DNA of 13,076 bases from Flavobacteriales bacterium (GTDB lineage Bacteria > Bacteroidota > Bacteroidia > Flavobacteriales_D > Parvicellaceae): assembly GCA_015488785.1 (NCBI GenBank), contig WFNC01000308.1:1-13076 (forward strand). The letters run 5' to 3'. Below are positions 1 through 7,871 of this stretch, piece by piece. How positions within the stretch are numbered: position 1 is the stretch's first letter; every line of letters begins with the position of its first letter. The position numbers were made by a program, and so were the translations under genes. The notes below the pieces were generated by a model that saw only the letters and a program-made list of their open reading frames with translations, made no database searches and was not told the DNA's origin.

Positions 1-61
1 GTTAATTACAAATCTGTCAACAAAATTATTAAGTTAACATTAATTATACTTAACAAAACAC

Positions 62-92
62 TTTGATATTATAGCGCGTTACACTACCTTTA
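62..92 (+). promoter_or_regulatory. Putative Bacteroidota-type promoter for the surface-protein pair
   Basis: TTTG at 62-65 is followed after 19 nt by TACCTTTA at 85-92, close to the Bacteroidota sigma pattern TTTG-N(17-21)-TAnnTTTG with one mismatch in the last base. It would place the transcript start near position 99 and give a short leader of about 15 nt before the ATG at 115. This is pattern matching only; the sequence is very AT-rich, so chance matches are possible. Confidence 0.45.
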
Positions 93-114
93 AATTTATT
101 CAATTCTATTTTAA

Positions 115-1449
115 ATGAAAAAGTTTTTTTTAATCACTACCGGAGTAATCCTTTCTTTAAGTCTTTATAGTCAAGAAAATACAAAATCTTTTGGCTCTAA
201 AAGCACTGGTCAATCAAAAGTTATTGTTCCAAATAAAAATGGAGCACTTATTTTTGGGGAACAAAATAAAGGAAGTAAAAAAGAATTATTGATTTATCAA
301 ACGAACAATAAAAATGAACTGATCTGGTCAAAAAGTATCTCGGCAAAAGATCCTTTAGTAATTAATGATGCATTGGTTACAAGTACAGGAGGTTATACAT
401 TAGCAGCAGAAAACTATATCAACAACAGAGAATCTCTACTTTTAATTAATTTAGATGAAAATGGAGAAGAAAATTGGGTGTCAACTTTTAATGAAGAAGG
501 TAATGAAGTAGAACCTTATGCAATTGAAGCATCTCCTACAGCCTATTACATCGGAGGTTTTACAAAATTAAAAACACTAACAGTTAATTCCTATTATAAT
601 TTTAGTGTAGAAAAGCAATTCCCTTACTTATTAAAAACAACCTTAGATGGAAAAAAAGTTTGGGCTAAACAAATTCAATTAAACAATACAAATGTCGTTG
701 GAGAAATTAAAGATATTGCGATGACCATAGACAACGAAATTGTTTTTATTGCTAATGTTTATAATCCTGAAAGTAAGACAAAGTCATTGACTAATTATCT
801 TGTAAAAGTAAATGAGGAAGGAAGTGTAATATGGAGTAGGTCAATAACAGATCAAAATATTGAATTTTTCAAACTTCATTTAGATCAAGATCAAAATATA
901 ATTTTAGCAGGAAAAAAAACGCTCTCAGAGAAAAAAACAGATATCTCATTAATAAAATTAACTCCACAAGGAGAACTAATATGGGCGCAAAATATCGGAA
1001 ATAAAGGGATCGAAATTCCAATCGACTTAACAACACTCAATCATGAAATATACTTATCAATATCAACCACATCGTTTGATGATAAAAACAGATCGCAAGC
1101 TTTAGTATTAAAATTAGATACCGAAGGGAATATCCTTGCTAATTCATACTTAAAAGAAATGAACTTTAGTAAAATAGCGAGTTTAAAAGCGTTAGATAAC
1201 ACTCTTTATTTCTGCGGTTCCATCATAAAAATAACGGATCACATTATGATGAATTCTATTTCAGGAACTTTTAATAACTTAAACACGAATAATAAAGCTT
1301 ATCAATTAACTTCTGAAAAGGGTAATTTTACTTTTAAGCTAACTCCCTTAAATTTAATTAATATAGTAAATGAAGCTAATCCAAATCGAATTGAACAGAA
1401 TTATAAAATAACGATCACAGATGAAAAAATTAGTTCTAAAAAATTATAG
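115..1449 (+). CDS. Exported protein with propeller-like repeats
   Basis: The 444-residue product starts with a signal peptide (MKKFFL, hydrophobic core to about residue 18, likely cleavage after YSQ). The mature part carries about six copies of a short motif with the pattern L-x-K-L-x-x-x-G-x-x-x-W, near residues 58-74, 108-124, 171-185, 228-243, 278-293 and 329-345. The copies alternate with strand-rich segments containing GG or AG turns (for example GGYTLAAEN, NIILAGKK), typical of beta-propeller-like blade repeats in Bacteroidota extracellular proteins. No T9SS C-terminal domain or lipobox is visible, so it probably stays periplasmic or reaches the surface by another route. It overlaps the next gene by 29 nt, so the two are very likely translated from one mRNA. 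The biological role is unknown; a partner or chaperone role for the downstream surface protein is inference from the overlap only. The last 35-40 residues are polar and lack the repeat. Confidence 0.85.
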   Translation: MKKFFLITTGVILSLSLYSQENTKSFGSKSTGQSKVIVPNKNGALIFGEQNKGSKKELLIYQTNNKNELIWSKSISAKDPLVINDALVTSTGGYTLAAENYINNRESLLLINLDENGEENWVSTFNEEGNEVEPYAIEASPTAYYIGGFTKLKTLTVNSYYNFSVEKQFPYLLKTTLDGKKVWAKQIQLNNTNVVGEIKDIAMTIDNEIVFIANVYNPESKTKSLTNYLVKVNEEGSVIWSRSITDQNIEFFKLHLDQDQNIILAGKKTLSEKKTDISLIKLTPQGELIWAQNIGNKGIEIPIDLTTLNHEIYLSISTTSFDDKNRSQALVLKLDTEGNILANSYLKEMNFSKIASLKALDNTLYFCGSIIKITDHIMMNSISGTFNNLNTNNKAYQLTSEKGNFTFKLTPLNLINIVNEANPNRIEQNYKITITDEKISSKKL

Positions 1450-4033
1450 TATAGCCTACCTTCTAACGGTAGTCATTGCTCTATTTTCGAATATTGAAGT
1501 AAAAGCTGATGGTTGTAATACTGGAGGTTTTATACTTCGTCATTGTCAAAATTCTGCAATTACCAATCAATACGAATACTGTTTTGCTCCAGGATCTAGT
1601 TCGGACGAGCCTAATAACACAACCTATTATTGGGATTTTGGAGATGGTACGACCTTAACTAAATTCAACGACAATAGTGAATCTTGTCATATCTATTCAG
1701 CCCCGGGAACCTATTCCATTCAACTGATTGTGGATCCATTGAGTATGTCTAAAACCTGTACCTTAACCCAAACATTTACAATCCCATTAGTTCAATATGC
1801 TATTGGAGTTTTAGAAACATGTACTGAAACAACCTTAAATGTACAAGTAAATACTGCTGCGAACTGGTACTTAGATGGAGTTGGACCTAAACCATCAGGA
1901 TCAGAAACAATTACCACACCAGGAACGTACAACATACAAGTAAAAACAGGTAGTTGTATTTATTCAGACACTACCGTTATATTTGATCCCGTTTTGTATA
2001 GCGCTACTACGCTATCAGATTTTAACGGAGTAAACATTGCTTGTAATGGAGAACATAATGGATCTATTACAGCCAACGTTACAGGAGGAGAACCTAATTA
2101 TACTTATCAACTGCAAAACGGACCATCAATTGTTTCAGCCAACCTATCCGAAACTTTTAATAACCTACCTGCAGGGAATTATTCAGTAACCATTACAGAT
2201 GCTAGAAATTGCCCCGTAACTCAAAACTATATTTTAACAGAACCGCCTCCACTTCTAACAACTACTAATTCAATTCCAGCGGTTTGTTTAGTTGCTCCAG
2301 CTGAAGGGACTTTGGAGATTGCGTCAATTGTAGGAGGAACAGCGCCGTATTCTGTTCTTTGGAGCTCTGGTAATGTTACACAACAAGAAACAAATATTCC
2401 TGTTGGAGAACATACATTTAGTTACATTATTACAGATGCCAATAATTGTGAACTACACGATACCTTAACAATTCTAAACACAGCAAAACCTGAACCTGAA
2501 TTCACATGGACAGACACTTGCCTATACAATCCCATGGACTTTATAGATCAATCAACAATAATTGATGGGACTCTAAATAATTGGAATTGGAACTATGGAG
2601 ATGGAACTACTGATTTAACTCAAAATACTAGTCACTTATTTACAACTGATGGAACACATACTGTAACACTAATTGTAACTTCTAATTATGGTTGTAATAA
2701 TACAGTTCAACATGAGGTTACTTCGTATCCAGTTCCATTAGCTCAGGTAGATGTAAACAACGAATGTGTCTATACTAATTTAATTTTTAATGATATTTCT
2801 CTGATTAATAACCCCGATAATATTACATCTTGGATCTATAACTTTGGAGATGGAAGTCCACTTGAACAAAATCAAAATACAACTCACCTCTACCCTGCTG
2901 CAGGAAATTATAACGTTACAATGATTGCAACTTCAAATCATGGATGTATTGATGATTCAACATTTGAAGTAACTGTGTATCCAAAACCTGTAGCGAATTA
3001 CGCTAACACAACTATTTGTGAAAACGTACCACCAACTCAATTTACCAATCAAGCATCTGTTACTACAGGAAGTATAGTTGGGTGGACTTGGAATTTTGAA
3101 GATAATAGTAATAATATCTCGACACTACCTAATCCAGCACACCCTTATTCTACTGAGGGCATTTATAATGTGCAAATGATCGTAATAACGGATAAAGGAT
3201 GCTTAGATACAATTGAAAACCCTGTTACAGTTCTAGCTAAACCCTCTAATAATTACACTTCGGATATTACAGAACATTGTGCCCCTGCTTGTATAAATTT
3301 TGTAGATCAAACGATTGCTAATTCAGACAACATTATAAATTGGCACTGGGATTTTGGAGATGGTTCAGAAAATATAGATCAGAACCCTTCTAATTGTTAT
3401 GCAAACATTAGTAATACTGAAGATAAATATTTTGATGTTACATTAATTACAACAAATAACTTAGGCTGTTCTGACACTCTAATTATCAATGATTATATAA
3501 CAGCTTGGCATAACCCGTTAGCTGAATTTAGCACAGAACACGATACATTAAATATGTATGTAAGTCTTTTTGAGTTTGAAAATGAGACATTGGGTGCTGA
3601 CTACTATAACTGGGATTTTGATGATAACCAAACATCAAATGATTTTGAACCATCTCATCATTACGAAGACACGGGAACATATTACGTTCAATTAGCAGTT
3701 GAAACAATTAATAATTGTGTGGATACAATTGTTCACCCTGTAAATGTAGAAGCTGTAGTCGCTTTATTTATCCCCAATTCATTTACTCCAGATGGAGATG
3801 GATTCAATGATTCATTTTTCTTTAAAGGATATGGTATTATAGAAGAAGGGGTCGATTTTAAAATTTTTGATCGATGGGGAACATTAATCTATCAAACAAA
3901 TACTTTTAAACCTTGGGACGGAACCTATAAGTCAAGAGTTGTTCAACAAGATGCTTATGTTTGGAAACTAACCTGTTTTGATGTATTTGGGAAAGAGCAT
4001 AATAAAAAAGGTCATGTTACTGTAATAAAATAA
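1421..4033 (+). CDS. Secreted PKD/SprB-repeat protein, T9SS type-B sorting
   Basis: This is an 870-residue multidomain surface or secreted protein. Residues 1-29 form a signal peptide (cleavage probably after VKA). A PKD-like domain follows at about 44-122 (YYWDFGDG), then a linker, then two SprB-type repeats at about 200-275 (CNGEHNGSI...GNYSVTITDARNC) and 285-352. Five further PKD domains lie at about 358-437, 440-522, 523-607, 608-697 and 700-777, each with the W-x-W-x-F/Y-G-D-G core or a variant (WNFEDN, WDFDDN) and a late G-x-Y-x-V strand. Residues 782-870 are the gliding-motility-associated C-terminal domain (IPNSFTPDGDGFND, FKIFDRWGTLIYQT, WDGTYKS, YVWKL), the type-B signal for the type IX secretion system. 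PKD arrays usually form extended stalks for adhesion or ligand presentation; no catalytic domain is visible. The start inside the upstream gene is supported because the signal peptide begins there. SprB-like repeats suggest adhesion or gliding, which is inferred. Confidence 0.93.
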   Translation: MKKLVLKNYSIAYLLTVVIALFSNIEVKADGCNTGGFILRHCQNSAITNQYEYCFAPGSSSDEPNNTTYYWDFGDGTTLTKFNDNSESCHIYSAPGTYSIQLIVDPLSMSKTCTLTQTFTIPLVQYAIGVLETCTETTLNVQVNTAANWYLDGVGPKPSGSETITTPGTYNIQVKTGSCIYSDTTVIFDPVLYSATTLSDFNGVNIACNGEHNGSITANVTGGEPNYTYQLQNGPSIVSANLSETFNNLPAGNYSVTITDARNCPVTQNYILTEPPPLLTTTNSIPAVCLVAPAEGTLEIASIVGGTAPYSVLWSSGNVTQQETNIPVGEHTFSYIITDANNCELHDTLTILNTAKPEPEFTWTDTCLYNPMDFIDQSTIIDGTLNNWNWNYGDGTTDLTQNTSHLFTTDGTHTVTLIVTSNYGCNNTVQHEVTSYPVPLAQVDVNNECVYTNLIFNDISLINNPDNITSWIYNFGDGSPLEQNQNTTHLYPAAGNYNVTMIATSNHGCIDDSTFEVTVYPKPVANYANTTICENVPPTQFTNQASVTTGSIVGWTWNFEDNSNNISTLPNPAHPYSTEGIYNVQMIVITDKGCLDTIENPVTVLAKPSNNYTSDITEHCAPACINFVDQTIANSDNIINWHWDFGDGSENIDQNPSNCYANISNTEDKYFDVTLITTNNLGCSDTLIINDYITAWHNPLAEFSTEHDTLNMYVSLFEFENETLGADYYNWDFDDNQTSNDFEPSHHYEDTGTYYVQLAVETINNCVDTIVHPVNVEAVVALFIPNSFTPDGDGFNDSFFFKGYGIIEEGVDFKIFDRWGTLIYQTNTFKPWDGTYKSRVVQQDAYVWKLTCFDVFGKEHNKKGHVTVIK

Positions 4034-4047
4034 GTTTCCTTTGGTTC

Positions 4048-4081
4048 TTTTGAATTTTTGTATAAAATAAATGTACCTTTT
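4048..4081 (+). promoter_or_regulatory. Putative promoter of the DUF4846 lipoprotein gene
   Basis: TTTTG at 4048-4052 and TACCTTTT at 4074-4081 are separated by 21 nt, resembling the Bacteroidota -33/-7 pair (TAnnTTTG) with one mismatch. The start would fall near 4088, about 30 nt before the ATG at 4119. The same TACCTTT core occurs in the putative promoter at 85-92. No terminator is visible between this gene and the upstream one, so readthrough is also possible. Confidence 0.4.
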
Positions 4082-4118
4082 TTAATAAGTTGTATTCAAT
4101 AATATAAACCAACTTATT

Positions 4119-5042
4119 ATGAAAACCTTAATTATTTTATCAGTTCTATTTTTATTTATTAATTGTGATAATCACACGAGTTTAACACATAATGACTCAA
4201 GTGAAAGTTTACAAAAACAAATTGACGTAGCTTTAGAAAAACCTATAATTGTTGAACCTAAAATTGACTCAATAAAATACCATTTAGAATGGATAGATTC
4301 CTTTACTCTTGAAAATACGCTTATCAACCGAGTGGAAGTACCAAATGGATTTAAACGTATTCCTAAAAAAGAAGGTTCTTTTTCTCATTGGATTAGACGT
4401 CTTCCCCTAAAAAAAGGAAATCCAAAAGTAATGCTTTACAATGGTGAAGAAAAATGGAATCAAGAAGCAAATGCTTTTGTATTCGACTTAGATGTTGGAG
4501 ACAGAGATTTACAACAATGTGCTGACGCAGCAATGAGAATCAGAGCTGAATATTTATTTCACACCAAACAATATAATCAAATTCATTTTAACTATACAAA
4601 TGGAGCTCTAGTTCAATACTCTAAATGGAGAAACGGATATATGCCTGTACCAAAAGGTAAAACTATTCATTGGGTAAAAAAAGACAAATGCAACAAGAGT
4701 TATAAAAGTTTTAAATCCTATATGATTCAAGTTTTCAATTATGCAGGAACATATTCTTTGAGTAAAGAATTAACACCTGTAAAATATGAAGATATGAAGA
4801 TTGGTGATTTACTAATATATGGAGGCTTTCCTGGACATACTGTTTTGGTTGTAGATCTAATCGTAAATAAAAACACCAACGAGAAAAAATTTCTACTCGC
4901 ACAAAGCTATATGCCTGCACAAGATTTTCACATTCTAAAGAATCCAAATAGTGATTCTCCTTGGTATCAATTAAATAACGACGAAATAATAGAGACTCCC
5001 GAGTGGACTTTTGATACGACACAATTAATGAGATGGAACTAA
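4119..5042 (+). CDS. DUF4846 family lipoprotein
   Basis: The 307-residue protein begins with a lipoprotein signal peptide and lipobox FINC, with Cys16 as the probable lipidated residue, followed by a polar linker to about residue 55. The rest matches what I recall of DUF4846, a Bacteroidota family without assigned function: HWIRRLPL (90-97), KVMLYNGE (103-110), VFDLDVGDRDLQQCADAAMR (121-140), IHFNYTNG (155-162), FNYAGT (206-211), IGDLLIYGGFPGHTVLVVD (228-246), LLAQSYMPAQ (259-268), SPWY (280-283). The Gln-Cys pair at 133-134, His240 in GDLLIY-x(4)-GH and Gln262 in LLAQSY are spaced and placed like the catalytic residues of CHAP or NlpC/P60 (papain-like) cell-wall hydrolases. That is my inference, not an established annotation. 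Its spacing from both neighbours and a weak hairpin downstream suggest a single-gene unit. Location is probably the periplasmic face of a membrane. Confidence 0.9.
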   Translation: MKTLIILSVLFLFINCDNHTSLTHNDSSESLQKQIDVALEKPIIVEPKIDSIKYHLEWIDSFTLENTLINRVEVPNGFKRIPKKEGSFSHWIRRLPLKKGNPKVMLYNGEEKWNQEANAFVFDLDVGDRDLQQCADAAMRIRAEYLFHTKQYNQIHFNYTNGALVQYSKWRNGYMPVPKGKTIHWVKKDKCNKSYKSFKSYMIQVFNYAGTYSLSKELTPVKYEDMKIGDLLIYGGFPGHTVLVVDLIVNKNTNEKKFLLAQSYMPAQDFHILKNPNSDSPWYQLNNDEIIETPEWTFDTTQLMRWN

Positions 5043-5055
5043 ATAGAATTCTCGT

Positions 5056-5090
5056 AAAAACACTATAAATCAGTAGTATCGCTGTTTTTT
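5056..5090 (+). terminator. Weak terminator-like hairpin after DUF4846 gene
   Basis: AAAAACA at 5056-5062 can pair with TGTTTTT at 5083-5089, with a partial inner CTA/TAG pairing and a run of six T at the end. The stem is A:T-rich with a bulge, so this is a weak candidate. A second stem at 5109-5132 (ACTAAATAG with CTATTT-G-AGT, one bulged G, loop CTTTA) has no T-run. Between 5133 and the rpsO promoter I see nothing else. Confidence 0.35.
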
Positions 5091-5195
5091 ATTGCTTTTT
5101 TAGCGCCCACTAAATAGCTTTACTATTTGAGTCTAATTAGCCATTTAAGTATTCATTACTACAATAATAATTTTAAGAAAATACAAAAGAAAAAG

Positions 5196-5226
5196 TTAGG
5201 ATAAATCTATTTTATAATTATCTTTG
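5196..5226 (+). promoter_or_regulatory. Putative rpsO promoter
   Basis: TATCTTTG at 5219-5226 is an exact match to the Bacteroidota -7 consensus TAnnTTTG. A TTA triplet (GTTAGG) lies 20 nt upstream at 5196-5198, where the -33 TTG is expected. Transcription would begin around 5232, immediately before the hairpin at 5234-5250, leaving a leader of about 50 nt before the ATG at 5283. The -7 match is the best in the window. Confidence 0.6.
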
Positions 5227-5233
5227 CAACCGT

Positions 5234-5250
5234 AAAACCAAAATGGTTTT
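5234..5250 (+). promoter_or_regulatory. Hairpin at the 5' end of the rpsO leader
   Basis: AAAACC at 5234-5239 pairs perfectly with GGTTTT at 5245-5250 around an AAAAT loop. If transcription starts near 5232, this hairpin is at the extreme 5' end of the mRNA, where it could protect against decay or form part of an S15 autoregulatory leader. S15 represses its own synthesis through structurally unrelated leaders in several bacterial phyla. No G-U/G-C recognition motif or pseudoknot partner was seen, so the regulatory reading is speculative. Confidence 0.35.
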
Positions 5251-5282
5251 CAACATAACAATCACTAAAATAGTATTGCAAG

Positions 5283-5552
5283 ATGTATTTATCACAAGAA
5301 AAGAAAAGAGAATTCTTTAAAGAATTTGGAGGAACAGAAACGAACACAGGAAGTTCAGAAGCTCAGGTAGCTATGTTCACATTTAGAATTGCTCATTTAA
5401 CAGAGCACTTAAAGAAAAACAAAAAAGACTTTGTAACTCAAAAATCTTTAATCGCTTTAGTAGGAAAGAGAAGAAATCACTTAGACTATTTAAAGAAAAA
5501 AGATATTAACCGTTATAGAGCGATTGTTAAGAAATTAGAATTACGTAGATAA
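5283..5552 (+). CDS. rpsO: 30S ribosomal protein S15
   Basis: The 89-residue product is full length for S15, the primary-binding protein that recognises the three-way junction (helices 20-22) of 16S rRNA and starts assembly of the 30S platform. Recognisable segments are the N-terminal helix, TGSSEAQVA (22-30), HLKKNKKDF (42-50), LIALVGKRRNHLDYLKK (56-72) and the basic tail LELRR. The start has no Shine-Dalgarno sequence, as is normal in this phylum. The gene lies 125 nt upstream of pnp in the same orientation, the rpsO-pnp order also found in Escherichia coli, linking ribosome assembly and RNA turnover. A terminator-like hairpin separates them. Its own promoter candidate is at 5196-5226. Confidence 0.98.
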   Translation: MYLSQEKKREFFKEFGGTETNTGSSEAQVAMFTFRIAHLTEHLKKNKKDFVTQKSLIALVGKRRNHLDYLKKKDINRYRAIVKKLELRR

Positions 5553-5580
5553 TTATATCTGTGAATAATTCAAGAAAAAT

Positions 5581-5620
5581 AAAAAGGGCTTTGGTACATT
5601 TGTACTCTAGTCCTTTTTTT
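5581..5620 (+). terminator. Terminator-like hairpin between rpsO and pnp
   Basis: AAAAAGGGCT at 5581-5590 pairs with AGTCCTTTTT at 5609-5618 (one G-U pair). After two mismatched positions an inner stem GGTAC/GTACT closes on the loop ATTT at 5598-5601. A run of seven T (5614-5620) follows the G/C core. This is a good intrinsic terminator about 30 nt after the rpsO stop. Because it sits just upstream of pnp, it may be partial, or may be a processing site comparable in position to the RNase III hairpin ahead of E. coli pnp. I found no convincing separate pnp promoter in 5621-5677. Confidence 0.8.
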
Positions 5621-5677
5621 GTAAAATAGTAAACATTAGTAAGAAGCAATTCGGCTTTTTATTTCAACAAATAAACA

Positions 5678-7813
5678 ATGAATATAGTAACAAAAAAATT
5701 CGATTTAGGTAACGGAAAAGAGATTACCATCGAAACAGGAAAATTAGCGAAGCAAGCAGACGGTGCTGTTGTAGTTAGAATTGGAGACACAATGCTTTTA
5801 GCAACAGCTGTTTCTAACAAAGATGCAAAAGAAGATATGGATTTTCTTCCATTAACTGTTGATTACAGAGAAAAATTTGCTTCAACTGGTCGTTTTCCAG
5901 GAGGATTCTTAAAAAGAGAAGCTCGCCCATCGGATGAAGAAATTTTAACGATGCGTCTAGTTGACAGAGCGTTAAGACCATTGTTCCCTGGAGATTACCA
6001 CGCTGACACACAAGTTATGGTTCAGTTAATGTCTTCAGACAAACAACACATGCCTGACCAATATAACTGTTTTGCTGCTGCTGCTGCAATCGCAGTTTCT
6101 GATATTCCATTTAACGGACCTGTTTCTGAAGTCAGAATCGCTCGTAAAAATGGAGAGTTCATGATTAACCCAACTTTTGAAGAATTGAAAGGTTGTGATT
6201 TGGATATGATGATTGCTGGTACTTTAGAAAGTATCGTAATGGTTGAAGGAGAAATGAACGAAATTTCTGAAGCAGAGATGCTTGAAGCAATTAAAGAAGC
6301 TCATAAAGCAATTATTGTTCAATGTGAAATCATTAACGAATTGGCTAGTGAAGTAAAAAAATCTTTAGTAAAAAGAGAATATACTCACGAGAAATCAAAC
6401 GAAGATTTAGCAAAGGCTATTCACGCATTTGCGTTCCAAAAGTGTTACGATATTGCTAAACAAGGTTTAAATGATAAAGCTAAAAGAGCTGAATTATTTG
6501 GAGCTGTAAAAGCAGAATATATTGAATCTATCTCTGAAGAAGAAGCGAAAGAAAATGCTTACTTAATCGGTAAATATTTTAAAGCGGCTCAAAAAGACGG
6601 GGTTAGAAAATGTATGTTGAACGAAAAAATTCGTTTAGATGGTCGTAAGATGAATGAAATTAGACACATATGGTCAGAAGCAGGTTACTTGCCAAGTCCA
6701 CATGGATCAGCTTTATTCCAAAGAGGTGAAACTCAAGCTTTAATGACACTTACTTTAGGTAGTAAATTAGATGTACAAAGAAAAGATAGTCCTTTAATTC
6801 AAAAAGAAGAAGACTTTATCTTACATTATAACTTCCCTCCATTTTCTACAGGTGAAGCTAGACCTATTAGAGGAGTTAGCCGTAGAGAAATTGGACACGG
6901 AAACTTAGCTTTGAGAGCTTTAAAACCAATGCTTCCAGCTAAAAAAGATAATCCTTATACAATACGTTTAGTATCAGAAATATTAGAATCTAATGGTTCT
7001 TCTTCTATGGCTACAGTTTGTGCTGGAACTATCGCATTGATGGATGGTGGAGTAAAAATGAAAAAACCAGTTTCTGGAATTGCTATGGGATTGATTACCG
7101 ATAACGAAAGTTATGTTGTGTTATCTGATATTTTAGGTGATGAAGATCATTTAGGAGACATGGATTTTAAAGTTACAGGAACAGAAGACGGTATTACAGC
7201 TTGTCAAATGGACATTAAAATTGATGGTTTAGATTACAAAATGCTAGAAGAAGCATTGGCACAAGCTAGAACTGGACGTTTACATATCTTAGATAAGATT
7301 AAAGAAACAATTACTGAAGCTAGAGTAGATTACAAAGGACATGTTCCAAGAATTGAAACAGTTGAAGTTCCAGACGATTGTATCGGAGGAATTATTGGTA
7401 AAGGAGGTGAAACAATTCAAGCTATACAAGCTGAAACAAACACTTCTATTTCTATTGGAGATCCAGATGATAACAAAATGGCTATTATTGAGATTTACTC
7501 TGAAGATAAAGCTGGATTGGAAGATGCTATGGCTAGAGTTAAAGCAATTGCATTCCCTCCTACTGCTGAAATCGGAGAAACATATACTGGAAAAGTTAAA
7601 AACATTGTAGCATTTGGTGCTTTTGTTGAAATTTTACCAGGAATTGACGCTTTATTACACGTAAGTGAAATTGCTTGGGAAAGAGTAGAAAAAGTTGAAG
7701 AATACTTAAAAACGGGAGAAATTATCGACGTTAAAGTAATCGGAAAAGATCCTAGAAACGGAAAATTAAAAATTTCTAGAAAAGTACTTTTACCTAAACC
7801 AGAAAAAAAATAA
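5678..7813 (+). CDS. pnp: Polyribonucleotide nucleotidyltransferase (PNPase)
   Basis: The 711-residue product is a complete PNPase, the homotrimeric 3'-to-5' phosphorolytic exoribonuclease that degrades RNA to nucleoside diphosphates. The first RNase PH domain spans about 1-215 (GRFPGGFLKREARPSDEEIL, 71-90; RPLFP, 100-104), an all-alpha linker about 216-310, and the second RNase PH domain about 312-550. The phosphate-binding and active-site region has STGEARPIRGVSRREIGHG (390-408), SNGSSSMA (438-445) and SDILGDEDHLGDMDF (483-497); Asp488 and Asp494 match the catalytic pair D486/D492 of the E. coli enzyme. A KH domain follows with the GxxG loop IIGKGGETI (572-580), then an S1 domain at about 632-702 (GKVKNIVAFGAFVEILPG). 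The tail after S1 is short (about nine residues, lysine-rich) and lacks the extension seen in some homologues. The ATG at 5678 follows an A-rich leader. It ends 22 nt before a strong bidirectional terminator. Confidence 0.98.
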   Translation: MNIVTKKFDLGNGKEITIETGKLAKQADGAVVVRIGDTMLLATAVSNKDAKEDMDFLPLTVDYREKFASTGRFPGGFLKREARPSDEEILTMRLVDRALRPLFPGDYHADTQVMVQLMSSDKQHMPDQYNCFAAAAAIAVSDIPFNGPVSEVRIARKNGEFMINPTFEELKGCDLDMMIAGTLESIVMVEGEMNEISEAEMLEAIKEAHKAIIVQCEIINELASEVKKSLVKREYTHEKSNEDLAKAIHAFAFQKCYDIAKQGLNDKAKRAELFGAVKAEYIESISEEEAKENAYLIGKYFKAAQKDGVRKCMLNEKIRLDGRKMNEIRHIWSEAGYLPSPHGSALFQRGETQALMTLTLGSKLDVQRKDSPLIQKEEDFILHYNFPPFSTGEARPIRGVSRREIGHGNLALRALKPMLPAKKDNPYTIRLVSEILESNGSSSMATVCAGTIALMDGGVKMKKPVSGIAMGLITDNESYVVLSDILGDEDHLGDMDFKVTGTEDGITACQMDIKIDGLDYKMLEEALAQARTGRLHILDKIKETITEARVDYKGHVPRIETVEVPDDCIGGIIGKGGETIQAIQAETNTSISIGDPDDNKMAIIEIYSEDKAGLEDAMARVKAIAFPPTAEIGETYTGKVKNIVAFGAFVEILPGIDALLHVSEIAWERVEKVEEYLKTGEIIDVKVIGKDPRNGKLKISRKVLLPKPEKK

Positions 7814-7828
7814 ACTTAGCAATAAGTT
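7813..7828 (+). other. Small stem-loop with GCAA tetraloop after pnp
   Basis: AACTTA at 7813-7818 and TAAGTT at 7823-7828 form a perfect 6-bp stem closed by GCAA, a GNRA-type tetraloop. It begins at the last base of the pnp stop codon. No T-run follows, so it is not a terminator itself; it may stabilise the 3' end or be chance in AT-rich DNA. Confidence 0.35.
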
Positions 7829-7835
7829 AGTTTAC

Positions 7836-7871
7836 AAAAAGCCCTTTATCAATTGATAAAGGGCTTTTTTT
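7836..7871. terminator. Bidirectional intrinsic terminator between convergent units
   Basis: A perfect 15-bp stem, AAAAAGCCCTTTATC (7836-7850) with GATAAAGGGCTTTTT (7855-7869), closes on the loop AATT. On the + strand it ends in seven T and terminates pnp. On the - strand the leading A-run becomes a T-run, so it can also stop the operon arriving from 9711-8023, which has no other obvious terminator. Genes on the two sides converge here. Confidence 0.92.

Noticed and set aside
29..53. Inverted repeat TTAAGT / ACTTAA upstream of the first gene
   Set aside because: Short, purely AT-rich and without a T-run or nearby promoter overlap; expected by chance in this base composition.
1421..4033. Tandem PKD domains as a possible recent DNA-level repeat array
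   Set aside because: The domains share only protein-level motifs; the nucleotide sequences are clearly diverged, so there is no recent duplication or slippage array.
4735..5022. 95-codon ORF on the - strand
   Set aside because: It lies wholly inside the DUF4846 gene, whose conserved motifs establish the real frame; the antisense product has no recognisable features.
5814..6011. 65-codon ORF on the - strand inside pnp
   Set aside because: Antisense shadow of conserved PNPase coding sequence.
7341..7610. 89-codon ORF on the + strand inside pnp
   Set aside because: Alternate frame over the KH and S1 region of PNPase; Leu/Lys-rich low-complexity product.
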